A DNA stretch of 64,000 nucleotides from JAVVUJ01 sp964582545 (GCA_964582545.1 CAZOSB010000006.1:32604-96603), one strand, 5' to 3'; counted from the stretch's first letter, positions 51,135 through 60,763 are shown. Translations and numbers: made by a program. Notes: a model not told the origin generated them from the letters alone.

Positions 51135-53063
51135 TTGGGCATTATTTTTTTTCTGATCGTATTTCCATTGATCACAGCGGTAGCTCTTTTAGTTCTCAAG
51201 ACCGATGCTGTCAGAAATGTTGTAGTAACTTTATCTGCAATAGTCATTGCAGGGGCTTCAATATTTTTGGCCTATCAATTCTTTAATACTGCAGGTGATT
51301 ATTTTGCTTGGGCCAATGAAAACATCAATTATTTGATGATGGGCATTGAAGTCCTATTAGCCATTCTAATCATTTATCTGGGTATTAAACATAAGAAATA
51401 CTTGGCATCGATTCTTGCGGCTATTCAAGCACCTCTCATGGTGTGGTTCGAGCTGACAGTGGGTCACAATATCCACGTGGAAGACAATCTCTATATCGAT
51501 AAATTATCGATTATTATGGTCTTAATCATAGGGATCATAGGTAGCATCATCACAGTGTATGCATTAGGTTACATGAAGGATTTCCAACACCATCATCACG
51601 AAGATCCGGATAGGAGACCGTTTTTCTTTTTCCTAATGTTTTTATTTCTGTCCGCTATGTTTGGAATTGTATTATCCAACAATTTGGTTTGGTTGTATTT
51701 CTTCTGGGAAATTACAACTTTGTGTTCTTTCTTCTTAATTGGATATACGAGAACCAAAGAAGCCATACGCAATTCCTTCAGAGCATTAATTATGAACTTA
51801 ACAGGTGGACTAGCTTTTGTCATAGCCATTATTGTATTGGGAATGTTCTATCATACATTGGAGTTAAACCAACTGTTGATGATGGGCATGTACGGGGTTG
51901 ACGTAGTAATTCCTGTTACCCTTTTAGCCTTTGCAGGTCTTACCAAGGCTGCGCAGTTTCCTTTTTCCAGCTGGCTTCTCGGCGCAATGGTGGCACCAAC
52001 GCCTACTTCTGCGTTGCTCCATTCATCTACAATGGTAAAGGCTGGCGTATTTTTAATCATTAAGCTTGCTCCTGTATTGGGTTGGGGTTCACTTGCTGGG
52101 ATTATGGTCATGTTTGTAGGAGGAATTACCTTCTTGATGGCATCCTTTGCAGCAATCTCACAAAGCAATGCGAAGAAAGTTTTGGCTTATTCCACCATTG
52201 CCAACTTAGGTCTGATCGTAGCTTGTGGGGGGATTGGTACTTATGCGGCAGTTTGGGCAGGCATTTTGCTCATCATATTCCATGCTGTTACAAAATCACT
52301 GCTGTTCCTCTGCGTAGGTACTGCAGAGCATAATATTGGCAGTAGGGATATTGAAGATATGGATGGCCTCTTTGGCAGAATGCCAAAGTTAGCTACCTTT
52401 ATGATCGTCGGGATTTCAGGAATGTTCTTGGCCCCATTAGGGATGTTGATTTCTAAATGGGCGGCCATGAAGGCATTCATTGACGGCGGCAGCATTCTTA
52501 TGGTTATGCTGATCGTCTTTGGAAGTGCGGCAACTTTATTTTACTGGACAAAGTGGTTGGGTAAAATGGTTGCGATTATGGCAAACCGTGAAAATATCGA
52601 AGAAAAAGTTAACTCATTTGAGTCCTTTGTTTTGACCACATTGACCATAATGACGTTGTTAGTATGTGTAGTATTCCCACTGATTTCCACATCATTGATT
52701 ATACCCTACCTATTAGCAGCTTATCCGGGGATTCAGGCAGGTGCTATCATACTTGCATTAACTTCAAAAAATATTATCATAATGTCAATAATGCTGTTTG
52801 TAGTAATCTTGCTTCCACTGTTGTTCTTTGGTAAGTCAAACAAGAAAATTGTTCCTATATATTTGGCAGGTGCCAATCTGGGTGACGACTTAACCTTCCG
52901 GGGTGCTATGGAAAAAGAAGTACCTGTTTCACTGAAGAACTGGTATATGGAAAGCTATTTTGGAGAGTTGAAGATGAACGTTATCGGCGTTCTCACTACA
53001 GTGTCTATCATTGTGGGTGTCTTCGGAGTTTTGTTAGGAAGTTTCTTTAGGGGGGTGCTGTAA
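51135..53063 (+). CDS. echA: Ech hydrogenase subunit A (NuoL-like antiporter subunit)
   Basis: A 642-residue membrane protein with about 16 helices. It has the proton_antipo_M core: WEITTLCSFFLIGYTRT (Glu in TM5), GLTKAAQFPFSSWL (the conserved Lys of TM7), TPTSALLHSSTMVKAGVFLI (TM8) and a later VTKSLLFLCVG (Lys of the TM12 region). It should conduct H+ or Na+ driven by electron flow. Start codon TTG at 51135 has SD AGAGGAGG 6 nt away. It is followed with no gap by echB. Confidence 0.9.
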   Translation: MGIIFFLIVFPLITAVALLVLKTDAVRNVVVTLSAIVIAGASIFLAYQFFNTAGDYFAWANENINYLMMGIEVLLAILIIYLGIKHKKYLASILAAIQAPLMVWFELTVGHNIHVEDNLYIDKLSIIMVLIIGIIGSIITVYALGYMKDFQHHHHEDPDRRPFFFFLMFLFLSAMFGIVLSNNLVWLYFFWEITTLCSFFLIGYTRTKEAIRNSFRALIMNLTGGLAFVIAIIVLGMFYHTLELNQLLMMGMYGVDVVIPVTLLAFAGLTKAAQFPFSSWLLGAMVAPTPTSALLHSSTMVKAGVFLIIKLAPVLGWGSLAGIMVMFVGGITFLMASFAAISQSNAKKVLAYSTIANLGLIVACGGIGTYAAVWAGILLIIFHAVTKSLLFLCVGTAEHNIGSRDIEDMDGLFGRMPKLATFMIVGISGMFLAPLGMLISKWAAMKAFIDGGSILMVMLIVFGSAATLFYWTKWLGKMVAIMANRENIEEKVNSFESFVLTTLTIMTLLVCVVFPLISTSLIIPYLLAAYPGIQAGAIILALTSKNIIIMSIMLFVVILLPLLFFGKSNKKIVPIYLAGANLGDDLTFRGAMEKEVPVSLKNWYMESYFGELKMNVIGVLTTVSIIVGVFGVLLGSFFRGVL

Positions 53064-53948
53064 ATGAGTAATATGATGGTCATAATAATCAGTGTTGTAG
53101 CTTATATTCTCTTTGCCCCTATCATCGGATGCCTTTTGGCAGGTGTGGACAGAATTATTACAGCAAGAATGCAAGGCAGGGTAGGACCTCCCTTACTACA
53201 GCCCTACTATGATATGGCAAAGCTGATGGAGAAAGAACCCATTAGCGTCAATAAGGTACAAGACTTTTATGTGGGATGCTTTTTGTTCTTTATAATTGTT
53301 ACTGGGGGATTCTTCTTTGCAGGACAGGATCTGTTGCTGATCATATTTACCTTGACGCTGGCTAGTGTATTTCTGGTGGTTGCAGCATTTTCATCAAACT
53401 CTCCATATGCTCAAATCGGCGCGGAGAGAGAACTTCTTCAAATCATGGCCTATGAGCCTATGGTACTGCTGATGGCAGTGGGCTTGTACATGGTTACAGG
53501 TAGTTTTGAAGTGGGTGCTATTATAAACCCTGAGCCTGGAATGGGCATGGCGATTAAGTATCTGCCAGGGGTATTCCTAGGGTTTATCTTTATCATTACC
53601 ATCAAGTTTAGAAAGTCACCTTTTGACCTTTCCATGTCCCATCATGGACACCAGGAGTTGGTTAAGGGACTGACCACTGAGTTTTCAGGAAAGACTATGG
53701 CGCTCATTGAGATCGCTCACTGGTATGAAAATGTGTTCCTTCTGGGATTTGTATTCCTTTTCATAGCAAATGGCACAGCTATGGGAGCGGTCATCGGTGT
53801 GGTAGTTTGTTTGGCAACCTATTTCTTGGAAATCCTCATAGACAACAGTTACGCCAGAATGAAGTGGCAATTTGCCATCAACTCATCATGGATCGTAGCG
53901 TTGACTCTAGGATTTATCAACTTAATCGTTGCATTTATTATATTTTAA
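53064..53948 (+). CDS. echB: Ech hydrogenase subunit B (NuoH-like)
   Basis: A 294-residue membrane protein with about eight helices. NuoH/HycD signatures include GVDRIITARMQGRVGPPLLQPYYD (split over residues 27-50), AERELLQIMAYEP, and KSPFDLSMSHHGHQELVKG (usual PFDxPEAEQELVaG, so the loop is His-rich). It anchors the hydrophilic hydrogenase arm and forms part of the ion path. ATG directly follows the echA stop. Confidence 0.92.
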   Translation: MSNMMVIIISVVAYILFAPIIGCLLAGVDRIITARMQGRVGPPLLQPYYDMAKLMEKEPISVNKVQDFYVGCFLFFIIVTGGFFFAGQDLLLIIFTLTLASVFLVVAAFSSNSPYAQIGAERELLQIMAYEPMVLLMAVGLYMVTGSFEVGAIINPEPGMGMAIKYLPGVFLGFIFIITIKFRKSPFDLSMSHHGHQELVKGLTTEFSGKTMALIEIAHWYENVFLLGFVFLFIANGTAMGAVIGVVVCLATYFLEILIDNSYARMKWQFAINSSWIVALTLGFINLIVAFIIF

Positions 53949-53960
53949 GGAGGTGTAATA

Positions 53961-54479
53961 ATGTCATATGTAACAAAATCCCCATGGGTAATCCATTATG
54001 ACGGTTCCAGTTGCAATGGATGTGACATTGAAGTACTGGCATGTCTTACACCCATGTATGATGTAGAACGGTTTGGAATTATCAATACAGGAAATCCAAA
54101 ACACGCGGATATCTTTTTGGTGACCGGATCGGTGAACCAGCAAAATAAAGAAGTTGTTCAGCAAATCTATGAACAGATGCCGGAACCCAAGGTGGTGGTG
54201 GCCATTGGAATTTGCGCCACATCAGGAGGTGTGTTCAGAGAGTGTTATAACATTCTTGGGGGAACGGATTCCGTCATCCCAGTGGATGTATACGTACCCG
54301 GTTGCGCAGCCAGACCGGAAGCGATTATCGATGGAGTAGTCAAAGGTTTGGGAGTTTTAGCCGAAAAAAAGGCTAAGATGGTTAAAGGGACTGCTGCTTC
54401 AAAGGATAGCGCACAAGAGGTTATGGAAGCAAAAGAAGAAGAGACAACTGCAGAGACAGAAGTAAAGGAGGGAGCATAA
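53961..54479 (+). CDS. echC: Ech hydrogenase subunit C (NuoB-like small subunit)
   Basis: A 172-residue subunit binding the proximal [4Fe-4S] cluster. Ligands: SSCNGCDIE (Cys17, Cys20), GICATSGG (near Cys88) and VPGCAARPEA (near Cys117; usual VPGCPPRPE). The NuoB-like core ends near residue 135. The last about 35 residues form a charged Glu/Ala/Lys tail (AKEEETTAETEVKEGA) not found in typical EchC. It passes electrons from EchF to the NiFe site of EchE. SD AAGGAGG. Confidence 0.92.
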   Translation: MSYVTKSPWVIHYDGSSCNGCDIEVLACLTPMYDVERFGIINTGNPKHADIFLVTGSVNQQNKEVVQQIYEQMPEPKVVVAIGICATSGGVFRECYNILGGTDSVIPVDVYVPGCAARPEAIIDGVVKGLGVLAEKKAKMVKGTAASKDSAQEVMEAKEEETTAETEVKEGA

Positions 54480-54836
54480 ATGAGAGAGAATTATAAAGAG
54501 CAAGTGATTATCCCCATTGATGCAACTGAACTGATCCCCAAGGTATCTGACTTAAAAAGTGAAGGATACAGAATTGGGCAAGCGTGCTGCACTAAGGTTT
54601 CTGAAGGCTTTGAAATACTTTATTCCTTTGATAAGGATCACGAGCTTGTTAATTTGAAGCTTGTTATTCCTGAGGAAGAGGAAATTATGAGCATCACAGG
54701 TGTGTTTTGGTGCGCATTTATATATGAAAATGAAATGCAGGATTTATTTGGAGTTAAATTTAAACATATGGCTCTGAATTATGGCGGTCATTTCTTCAAG
54801 GTGTCCGAGCCTACACCTTGGAACCCCAAAAATTAA
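54480..54836 (+). CDS. echD: Ech hydrogenase subunit D (NuoC-like)
   Basis: A 118-residue NuoC/30-kDa-like subunit (LVNLKLVIPEEEEIMSITGVF, then YENEMQDLFGVKF, the conserved ExE-DxFG motif). It is structural, at the interface between small and large subunits. Starts 1 nt after the echC stop, SD GGAGGG. The separate EchD and EchE proteins, rather than a fused HycE-like form, fit Ech-type rather than Hyc/Hyf-type hydrogenases. Confidence 0.9.
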   Translation: MRENYKEQVIIPIDATELIPKVSDLKSEGYRIGQACCTKVSEGFEILYSFDKDHELVNLKLVIPEEEEIMSITGVFWCAFIYENEMQDLFGVKFKHMALNYGGHFFKVSEPTPWNPKN

Positions 54837-54854
54837 GGAAGGAAGGCACAAAAT

Positions 54855-55937
54855 ATGGGTAAAAGAACAATTATTCCTTTTGGCCCTCAGCATCCCGTTC
54901 TGCCGGAGCCCGTTCATTTGGATCTGGTCATTGAAGATGAAACTGTTGTGGAAGCGATTCCTTCCATTGGGTTCATTCACAGAGGGCTGGAGAAGCTTGT
55001 GGAAAAAAAGGAATATACCGAAATGGTATATGTAATAGAAAGAATCTGCGGAATCTGTAGCTTTGGACACGGATGGGGCTTTTGTCTCGCGGTGGAGGGT
55101 GCTATGGATGTTAAAATCCCCGAGAGAGCTGAATTTTTAAGGACGATCTGGCATGAATTATCCAGAATCCACAGTCATCTTTTGTGGCTGGGTTTACTAG
55201 CGGACGGCTTTGGTTTTGAAAGCTTATTCATGCACTGTTGGAGGCTGCGTGAAAGCGTATTGGATATCTTTGAAAAAACCACCGGGGGTAGAGTTATCTT
55301 CTCCGTCTGTAAGGTGGGCGGTGTCAGAAGAGATATTGACGAAACAACTCTCAAGGAGATGGTATCCACACTGAGAAAGATGGAAGTGGAACTCAAAGAA
55401 TTGGCGGCTGTATTTATTGAAGACTACTCTGTAAAAAACAGACTTTGTAAGGTCGGTTACCTCTCAAAGGAAGAAGCGGAAGAACTTTGTGCAGTGGGTC
55501 CTATGGCCAGAGCATCCGGAATCAGGCAGGATATTAGATTGTGTGAAGGTAGCCTTTACGAAAAATTGGGATTTGAACCTTGTGTGGAAACAGAAGGGGA
55601 CAGTTATGCTCGATGTAAGGTGAGAATCAGAGAAGTTTATCAGGCTATTGATTTAATTGAAAAGGCCATTGAACTAATGCCAGAAGGTCCTATTGCAGTA
55701 GAGGTAAAGGGGAATATCCCAAAAGGCGAATATGTAGGTAGATTGGAGCAACCTCGAGGGGAAGCTTACTACTATGCAAAAGGTGCAGACTCCAAGTTCT
55801 TAGAAAGACTGAGAGTTCGTACACCTACCAATCAAAATATTCCTGCCATGGTAAAAACACTTCAGGGGTGTGATTTGGCAGACGTTCCTATGCTCATACT
55901 AACCATTGACCCCTGTATCAGTTGTACAGAAAGGTAG
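54855..55937 (+). CDS. echE: Ech hydrogenase large catalytic subunit E
   Basis: A 360-residue NiFe subunit. Both Cys motifs are intact: RICGICSFGHG (near residues 62-72) and DPCISCTER at the very C-terminus. These four cysteines hold Ni and the Fe(CN)2CO unit, so it is a hydrogenase rather than a Complex I subunit. The protein ends three residues after the last Cys, with no tail to be cleaved. The reaction is reversible H2 formation with ferredoxin electrons, coupled to ion pumping. SD AAGGAAGG. Confidence 0.95.
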   Translation: MGKRTIIPFGPQHPVLPEPVHLDLVIEDETVVEAIPSIGFIHRGLEKLVEKKEYTEMVYVIERICGICSFGHGWGFCLAVEGAMDVKIPERAEFLRTIWHELSRIHSHLLWLGLLADGFGFESLFMHCWRLRESVLDIFEKTTGGRVIFSVCKVGGVRRDIDETTLKEMVSTLRKMEVELKELAAVFIEDYSVKNRLCKVGYLSKEEAEELCAVGPMARASGIRQDIRLCEGSLYEKLGFEPCVETEGDSYARCKVRIREVYQAIDLIEKAIELMPEGPIAVEVKGNIPKGEYVGRLEQPRGEAYYYAKGADSKFLERLRVRTPTNQNIPAMVKTLQGCDLADVPMLILTIDPCISCTER

Positions 55938-55947
55938 GTGAGGGAAA

Positions 55948-56406
55948 ATGGCAGCATTCAAAATGGGAAAAGTGGTATTGAGAAGTTTGTTTAAAAAACC
56001 TGCAACCCTCATGTACCCAGTAGTACCGAGACAGTATTACGAAAACACCAGGGGACACATCGCCATAGATGTGGAGACCTGCATTCTATGTGGCATTTGC
56101 CAGCGAAGATGCCCTGCAAACGCTATTGAAGTCAATCGACAGAAGAAGACCTGGATGATTGAGAGAATGAAATGCGTTCAATGCAGCGGATGTGTGGTGG
56201 TATGCCCTAAGGATTCCTTAAGCAATATGAACACCTATACTCAGCCTGAGACACAAAAGGTGGTGGACACCTTCACCATTCCGGTGAAGGAAGCACCAAA
56301 ACCAGCAGCTAAAGTAGAAAAACCCGTTGAAGCTAAGGTGGAAAAAGCAGCTGATGTGCCGGTAGAAGAAAAAGCAGAAGCTGGAACTGCTGAAAAGAGC
56401 GAGTAA
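55948..56406 (+). CDS. echF: Ech hydrogenase subunit F (2x[4Fe-4S] ferredoxin)
   Basis: A 152-residue protein with two [4Fe-4S] motifs: CILCGICQRRCP (residues about 47-58) and CVQCSGCVVVCP (about 76-87). It accepts electrons from reduced ferredoxin and feeds EchC. The last 50 residues are a Lys/Pro/Ala/Glu-rich tail (VKEAPKPAAKVEKPVEAKVE) absent from the minimal EchF. Last ech gene; 7 nt before hypA, so the maturation genes are probably on the same transcript. Confidence 0.93.
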   Translation: MAAFKMGKVVLRSLFKKPATLMYPVVPRQYYENTRGHIAIDVETCILCGICQRRCPANAIEVNRQKKTWMIERMKCVQCSGCVVVCPKDSLSNMNTYTQPETQKVVDTFTIPVKEAPKPAAKVEKPVEAKVEKAADVPVEEKAEAGTAEKSE

Positions 56407-56413
56407 GAATCAT

Positions 56414-56767
56414 ATGCATGAATATCCGATAACATTACAAATTATTAAAATTGCAGAGAAGCACGCGGCTGAGGTCGGTGCTTCTCATATTAAAACCATA
56501 AAGCTGGTGGTGGGAGACTACTCAGGTTTTGTAGGTGAGTCCATCAAGATGTACTTTGATGAGATCTCCAAAGGTACTACCTGTGAAAATGCAGAAATCC
56601 TTTTTGAAAGGATTAAACCCTTGGTGAAGTGCAACGTTTGTGGTCATACTTTTGAAAGGAAACCCATGAGCTTTGATTGTCCTGTAGAAAATTGCATGGG
56701 ACAGGGAGAACCAACGGAGATAGGTAAAGAATTTTATATATCATCTATTGAAGTTGAGTCTAATTAA
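56414..56767 (+). CDS. hypA: Hydrogenase maturation nickel-binding protein HypA
   Basis: A 117-residue protein. The N-terminal MHE holds His2, the nickel ligand. Zinc-site cysteines are CNVCG (near residues 73-77) and a second set CPVENCMG (near 91-98), where usual spacing is CxxC. It delivers Ni2+ with HypB to the apo-large subunit EchE. No clear SD is visible before the ATG at 56414, so translation may be coupled to echF. Confidence 0.93.
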   Translation: MHEYPITLQIIKIAEKHAAEVGASHIKTIKLVVGDYSGFVGESIKMYFDEISKGTTCENAEILFERIKPLVKCNVCGHTFERKPMSFDCPVENCMGQGEPTEIGKEFYISSIEVESN

Positions 56768-56861
56768 TAGTTTAGGAAATTTAAAAAAATTCATTTACAT
56801 ATTTATTTTTACTATTGTTATACGGAAAGTATATATTAGGAATAAGAAAGAGGGTAAAGAC

Positions 56862-57551
56862 ATGCATGATGTGAGAAAAATTGATGTGATGGAAAGTATT
56901 CATCATGAGAATGACCATATCGCATACCATATGAACGAAGAACTGACAGCGAAGAATATTTGGACCATCAATGTAATGGGCGCACCGGGGGTTGGAAAAA
57001 CCACCACATTAAAAAACATTATTTCGAAATTAAAGGGCTTAAAGCCTTATGTTATAGAAGGAGATATCGAATCAGATATCGATACCAGGGATTTAAGAAA
57101 TTTAGGAATTACAACCTTTCAAATCAACACTTTTGGGGCGTGCCATCTAGATGCCCCCATGATTCACAACTCGGCTCAAAATATACCTTTTCATGAGGAA
57201 GGTGTTTTATTTATAGAGAATATAGGAAATTTGGTGTGCCCTGCGGAATTCACCATCGGTGAGCATGCGCTTATGCTGATTACATCTGTAACCGAAGGTA
57301 GCGATAAACCTTACAAGTACCCATTGGCATTTGAAAAAGCTAATATTATTATTATTAATAAGTGCGACTTAACCCCTTATGTGAATTTTGACGAAGATTT
57401 TTTTATGCGTGGTGTGAGAGCATTAAATAAAAATGCACCGGTATTTAAAGTAAATGGGATAACGGGAGAGGGATTTGCAGAGGTTGTCTCATGGATTGCA
57501 GAAAACCAAAGGGAAATGAATGTTTTGGTGCATAGGCATGGTCATGAATGA
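56862..57551 (+). CDS. hypB: Hydrogenase maturation GTPase HypB
   Basis: A 229-residue GTPase. G1 GAPGVGKTT (near residues 40-48), the metal-binding Cys/His stretch FGACHLDAPM, ENIGNLVCPAEF (Switch II/Cys metal ligand) and NKCDL (G4). The N-terminus lacks a poly-His stretch, so it probably has no Ni storage role. I place the start at 56862 (SD AAAGAGGG). It overlaps hypF by 8 nt. Works with HypA for Ni insertion. Confidence 0.95.
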   Translation: MHDVRKIDVMESIHHENDHIAYHMNEELTAKNIWTINVMGAPGVGKTTTLKNIISKLKGLKPYVIEGDIESDIDTRDLRNLGITTFQINTFGACHLDAPMIHNSAQNIPFHEEGVLFIENIGNLVCPAEFTIGEHALMLITSVTEGSDKPYKYPLAFEKANIIIINKCDLTPYVNFDEDFFMRGVRALNKNAPVFKVNGITGEGFAEVVSWIAENQREMNVLVHRHGHE

Positions 57552-59937
57552 TATCACTGTAAAAATTAAAATTTGGGGAATTGTGCAGGGTGTGGGGTTT
57601 AGACCTTTTATAGCGAAGCTGGCCGAGCAGATGCAAGTGAAGGGTGAAGTACGCAATGTAGGAGGGTTGGTAATCGTTGAGGTGACGGATAAGACTGATA
57701 AGATTCATGAGTTTATCCATCAGATCAAAGCTCAGAAACCCATACCATCTGAAATCGTCCATATTAAAATAGAAGAAATGGAGTATACTACATATAATGG
57801 CTTTATAATTTGTGAGAGCGACGATGAAACAGAGGACATTGCTATGATTCCTGCTGACTTAGCAGTATGTGAAGATTGCCTAGCTGAATTCTTTCAAGAG
57901 GGCAATGCTCGATTTCATCACCCTTTTATCAGTTGCATGGTCTGTGGACCTAGGTATTCCATCATACATAAGCTTCCCTATGATCGAGATACTACGACTA
58001 TGGATGAGTTTCCCATGTGCTCCTTTTGTAATGAGGAATATACTAGCATTGAAAACAGGAGATATCATGCGCAAACCATCTCTTGCCATGATTGTGGTCC
58101 CGTCATTAAATACGAGCTTAACCCAAACGCTTTTAAAGATATTGCCATGAGCTTTGGCGTGATTGGTAGTAATGCACCTGAAAAGGTGCAAAATCAAGTA
58201 CAGGTACCCCTTATAATAGCCATTTCCATGCTAAATGAAGGTAGGATTATTGCCTTAAAAGGGGTAGGTGGATATCATCTACTCTGTGATCCCTTTCAGG
58301 ATGGGGCTGTCAGTATGCTGAGGTTTGTCAAAGGTCGTGAAGAAAAACCCTTTGCCATCATGTTTAAGGATGTAGAACAGATAAGGGAATACTGTTTGGT
58401 ATCAGAGGCAGAAGAACGATTGCTTTTATCCTCTGCCCGTCCAATCGTTCTATTAGAGAGGAAAAAAGATCAAAGTCCAGAGGATGTCTTGAATTTTTCC
58501 AAAGAAACGTGTAGAGGGAGCCGATTCATAGGTGCTTTTTTGCCGAGCATGGGAGTGCATCATCTCTTAATGGAGTACAAGAGTCCTTTGATTGCCACCA
58601 GTGCCAATAAGTCAGAGTGTCCCATCATTACAGAGGACGAAAAAATGCGTCAGTTCATGGAAAATGATGAGTTTATTTCTGCTATATTTTATAACGACCG
58701 AAAAATTCTTGTTGGTTTAGACGACTCTGTGGTGCGGGTTATAGATGGACAACCCCAGATGATTCGACGAAGTAAGGGTTATGCGCCCACGCCTCTCCAT
58801 ATTTCTGTTGATTTTCAGGGTTTTGACGGAAGTCCCATTGAAGAAACAACAGAAGTTCAAATTTTGGCGACAGGTAGTCATTTAAAATCTGCTTTTTCGT
58901 TGAGTAAGGGGAACTTTGCTTATGTAAGCCAGCATATCGGAGATTTAGACAACGTTGAGTTTGTAAATATATATCAAAAAAACTATGAACGAATGTGTAA
59001 ATTGTTTTCAATAAATCCAAAGTTGATTCTGTGTGACATGCACCCCCTGTATGCAACTACTGATGTGGCAGAAACTCTATCTGAAAAACTAGGCATAAAG
59101 TATCTTCGTGTGCAGCATCATCATGCACATGTAGCATCTGTGATGGCAGAGCACAATCTACGGGATTGGGTCATAGGAGTGGCCTTTGACGGTACAGGTT
59201 ACGGAGATGATGGAAATATTTGGGGGGGAGAATTTCTTCTGTGTAAGGGCAAGGAGTATCGAAGGCTGGCTCACCTAGAGTATGTTAAAATGTTAGGGGG
59301 AGACTCGTCCATGAAGGAAGGGTGGAAATCAGCCATGTGCTACTATCATCATTATGGAAACCTTAACGATGCTAAGGTTTGTAGTGGGATAAAAACGGGG
59401 GAACCTAGATCCATTCGACTTAATCTTTCAGAACTTTTAGCATTTACTCAGATTCAAGAGGATTCCAATTGGGCTTTGGTAAATGCCGCCTTAAACCATG
59501 GGGTTAACATCATTAAGAGCTCCAGTATGGGAAGGCTCTTTGATGCGGTGGCTTCCCTCTTAGGAATTCATCACGTCAACAGATATGAGGGAGAGTGTGC
59601 TGCCATGTTGGAAAAAGCAGCAGATGAGGCGTTAAATCACAATGATACAACTCCTGAGAAACAATTAGCCTTGAAGTTCCATATTACAATAGCCGAAATG
59701 ATATTGGATCAATGTATTCAAATACGGGAGGAATATGGCAAGGAGCTTTTGCTGACACAAGTAACTCTGTCAGGTGGAGTCTTTCAAAATAAAATATTGA
59801 TGGAAAAAACTCTGGCCCTTCTTCGAAAGGCTGGATTTCAAGCCTACTATAACGTATCAGTGGGACCTAACGATGGTGGGATTGCATTAGGGCAAAATTA
59901 CATAGGGATGCACGCATTTCATGATAAGGTCAAATAA
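57544..59937 (+). CDS. hypF: Carbamoyltransferase HypF
   Basis: A 797-residue full-length enzyme. Domain order: acylphosphatase (GIVQGVGFRPF, residues about 13-23), two zinc fingers (CEDCLAEF...CMVCGPRYS and CSFCNEEY...CHDCGP), YrdC-like (KGVGGYHLLCDP, RPIVLLERK) and Kae1-like carbamoyltransferase (HHHAHVASVMAEH, VAFDGTGYGDDGNIWGGE, LSGGVFQNKILM). It turns carbamoyl phosphate and ATP into carbamoyl-AMP and transfers carbamoyl to the C-terminal Cys of HypE for CN ligand synthesis. The start at 57544 overlaps hypB. Confidence 0.96.
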   Translation: MNDITVKIKIWGIVQGVGFRPFIAKLAEQMQVKGEVRNVGGLVIVEVTDKTDKIHEFIHQIKAQKPIPSEIVHIKIEEMEYTTYNGFIICESDDETEDIAMIPADLAVCEDCLAEFFQEGNARFHHPFISCMVCGPRYSIIHKLPYDRDTTTMDEFPMCSFCNEEYTSIENRRYHAQTISCHDCGPVIKYELNPNAFKDIAMSFGVIGSNAPEKVQNQVQVPLIIAISMLNEGRIIALKGVGGYHLLCDPFQDGAVSMLRFVKGREEKPFAIMFKDVEQIREYCLVSEAEERLLLSSARPIVLLERKKDQSPEDVLNFSKETCRGSRFIGAFLPSMGVHHLLMEYKSPLIATSANKSECPIITEDEKMRQFMENDEFISAIFYNDRKILVGLDDSVVRVIDGQPQMIRRSKGYAPTPLHISVDFQGFDGSPIEETTEVQILATGSHLKSAFSLSKGNFAYVSQHIGDLDNVEFVNIYQKNYERMCKLFSINPKLILCDMHPLYATTDVAETLSEKLGIKYLRVQHHHAHVASVMAEHNLRDWVIGVAFDGTGYGDDGNIWGGEFLLCKGKEYRRLAHLEYVKMLGGDSSMKEGWKSAMCYYHHYGNLNDAKVCSGIKTGEPRSIRLNLSELLAFTQIQEDSNWALVNAALNHGVNIIKSSSMGRLFDAVASLLGIHHVNRYEGECAAMLEKAADEALNHNDTTPEKQLALKFHITIAEMILDQCIQIREEYGKELLLTQVTLSGGVFQNKILMEKTLALLRKAGFQAYYNVSVGPNDGGIALGQNYIGMHAFHDKVK

Positions 59938-60007
59938 CCCGATTTTCTTGTATACTTTTCCAATATTTGACCAAACTAAGGGTAAATTACCTTTAGGAGG
60001 CAGGCAC

Positions 60008-60628
60008 ATGAATACCTATAAGAGAATTCCCAGACATATCGGTGTAATCCCTGATGGAAACCGCAGGTGGGCTGTAAATAAGGGTATGGAGAAAAAAGAT
60101 GGCTATTTTTATGGCATCGATCCAGGTTTTTGCCTTTTTAAGTTATGTAAGGAATTAGGGGTAGAGGAGCTGACACTCTATGGATTTACCACAGATAATA
60201 CCAAAAGACCTTCTTCCCAAAAGCAGGCTTTTCAGCAAGCATGTATCGATGCAGTAATGGATCTGACAAAGGAGGACGCTTCTCTTTTGGTGATCGGTAA
60301 TACGGCTTCTCCATCATTTCCGAAAGCGCTACTGCCTTTCACTAAACGAGTTCCCTTTGGATCTGGAAAGATGAAGGTGAATTTTTTAGTTAATTATGGC
60401 TGGGACTGGGATCTTCGGCATAATAATGGGCTGGCATCTCAGGATATTTCTAGGATAGATTTGATTATTCGGTGGGGTGGACGGTGTAGGCTCAGTGGAT
60501 TTCTACCCATTCAATCCGTCTATGCAGACATGTACGTATTGGAAGAGTTATGGCCGGATTTTACACCAGAGCATTTTTATCGAGCGTTGGATTGGTATCA
60601 GAGTCAAGATATCACTTTAGGGGGATAA
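60008..60628 (+). CDS. Short, divergent cis-prenyltransferase (UppS-like)
   Basis: A 206-residue protein; undecaprenyl diphosphate synthases are about 250. Conserved: IPDGNRRWA (catalytic Asp), YGFTTDNTKRP (usual YAFSTENWxRP), NYGWDWDL and SVYADMYVLEELWPDF. Changed: the HxxG His region (YGIDPG) and the Mg-binding Glu in RTGGExRIS, here RWGGRCRLS with Arg. So catalytic activity is doubtful, or the chain length and reaction differ. It starts 70 nt after hypF with SD AGGAGG. Its place between hypF and hypCDE suggests co-transcription, but no hydrogenase link is established. Confidence 0.75.
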   Translation: MNTYKRIPRHIGVIPDGNRRWAVNKGMEKKDGYFYGIDPGFCLFKLCKELGVEELTLYGFTTDNTKRPSSQKQAFQQACIDAVMDLTKEDASLLVIGNTASPSFPKALLPFTKRVPFGSGKMKVNFLVNYGWDWDLRHNNGLASQDISRIDLIIRWGGRCRLSGFLPIQSVYADMYVLEELWPDFTPEHFYRALDWYQSQDITLGG

Positions 60629-60763
60629 AGATGAAAAAATTGGAAATGAAAGAATCAAAGATTCCTATTTCCTTATATTTGCCACAAGGTTGGAACTTCG
60701 TTAGGTGCATTCTATGATATTAGTCGATAACTGCCTTGACGATATTTCCTACATATTAAAGAA

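Noticed and set aside
54855..55937. Complex I NuoD-like subunit rather than hydrogenase
   Set aside because: Both CxxC motifs that bind the NiFe centre are intact; NuoD lacks them. Complete hyp genes follow.
60631..60717. 28-codon frame right after the UppS-like gene (MKKLEMKESKIPISLYLPQG)
   Set aside because: The SD-like G run is shared with the previous stop region. It is very short and matches no family. Could be a remnant of a longer gene but cannot be supported.
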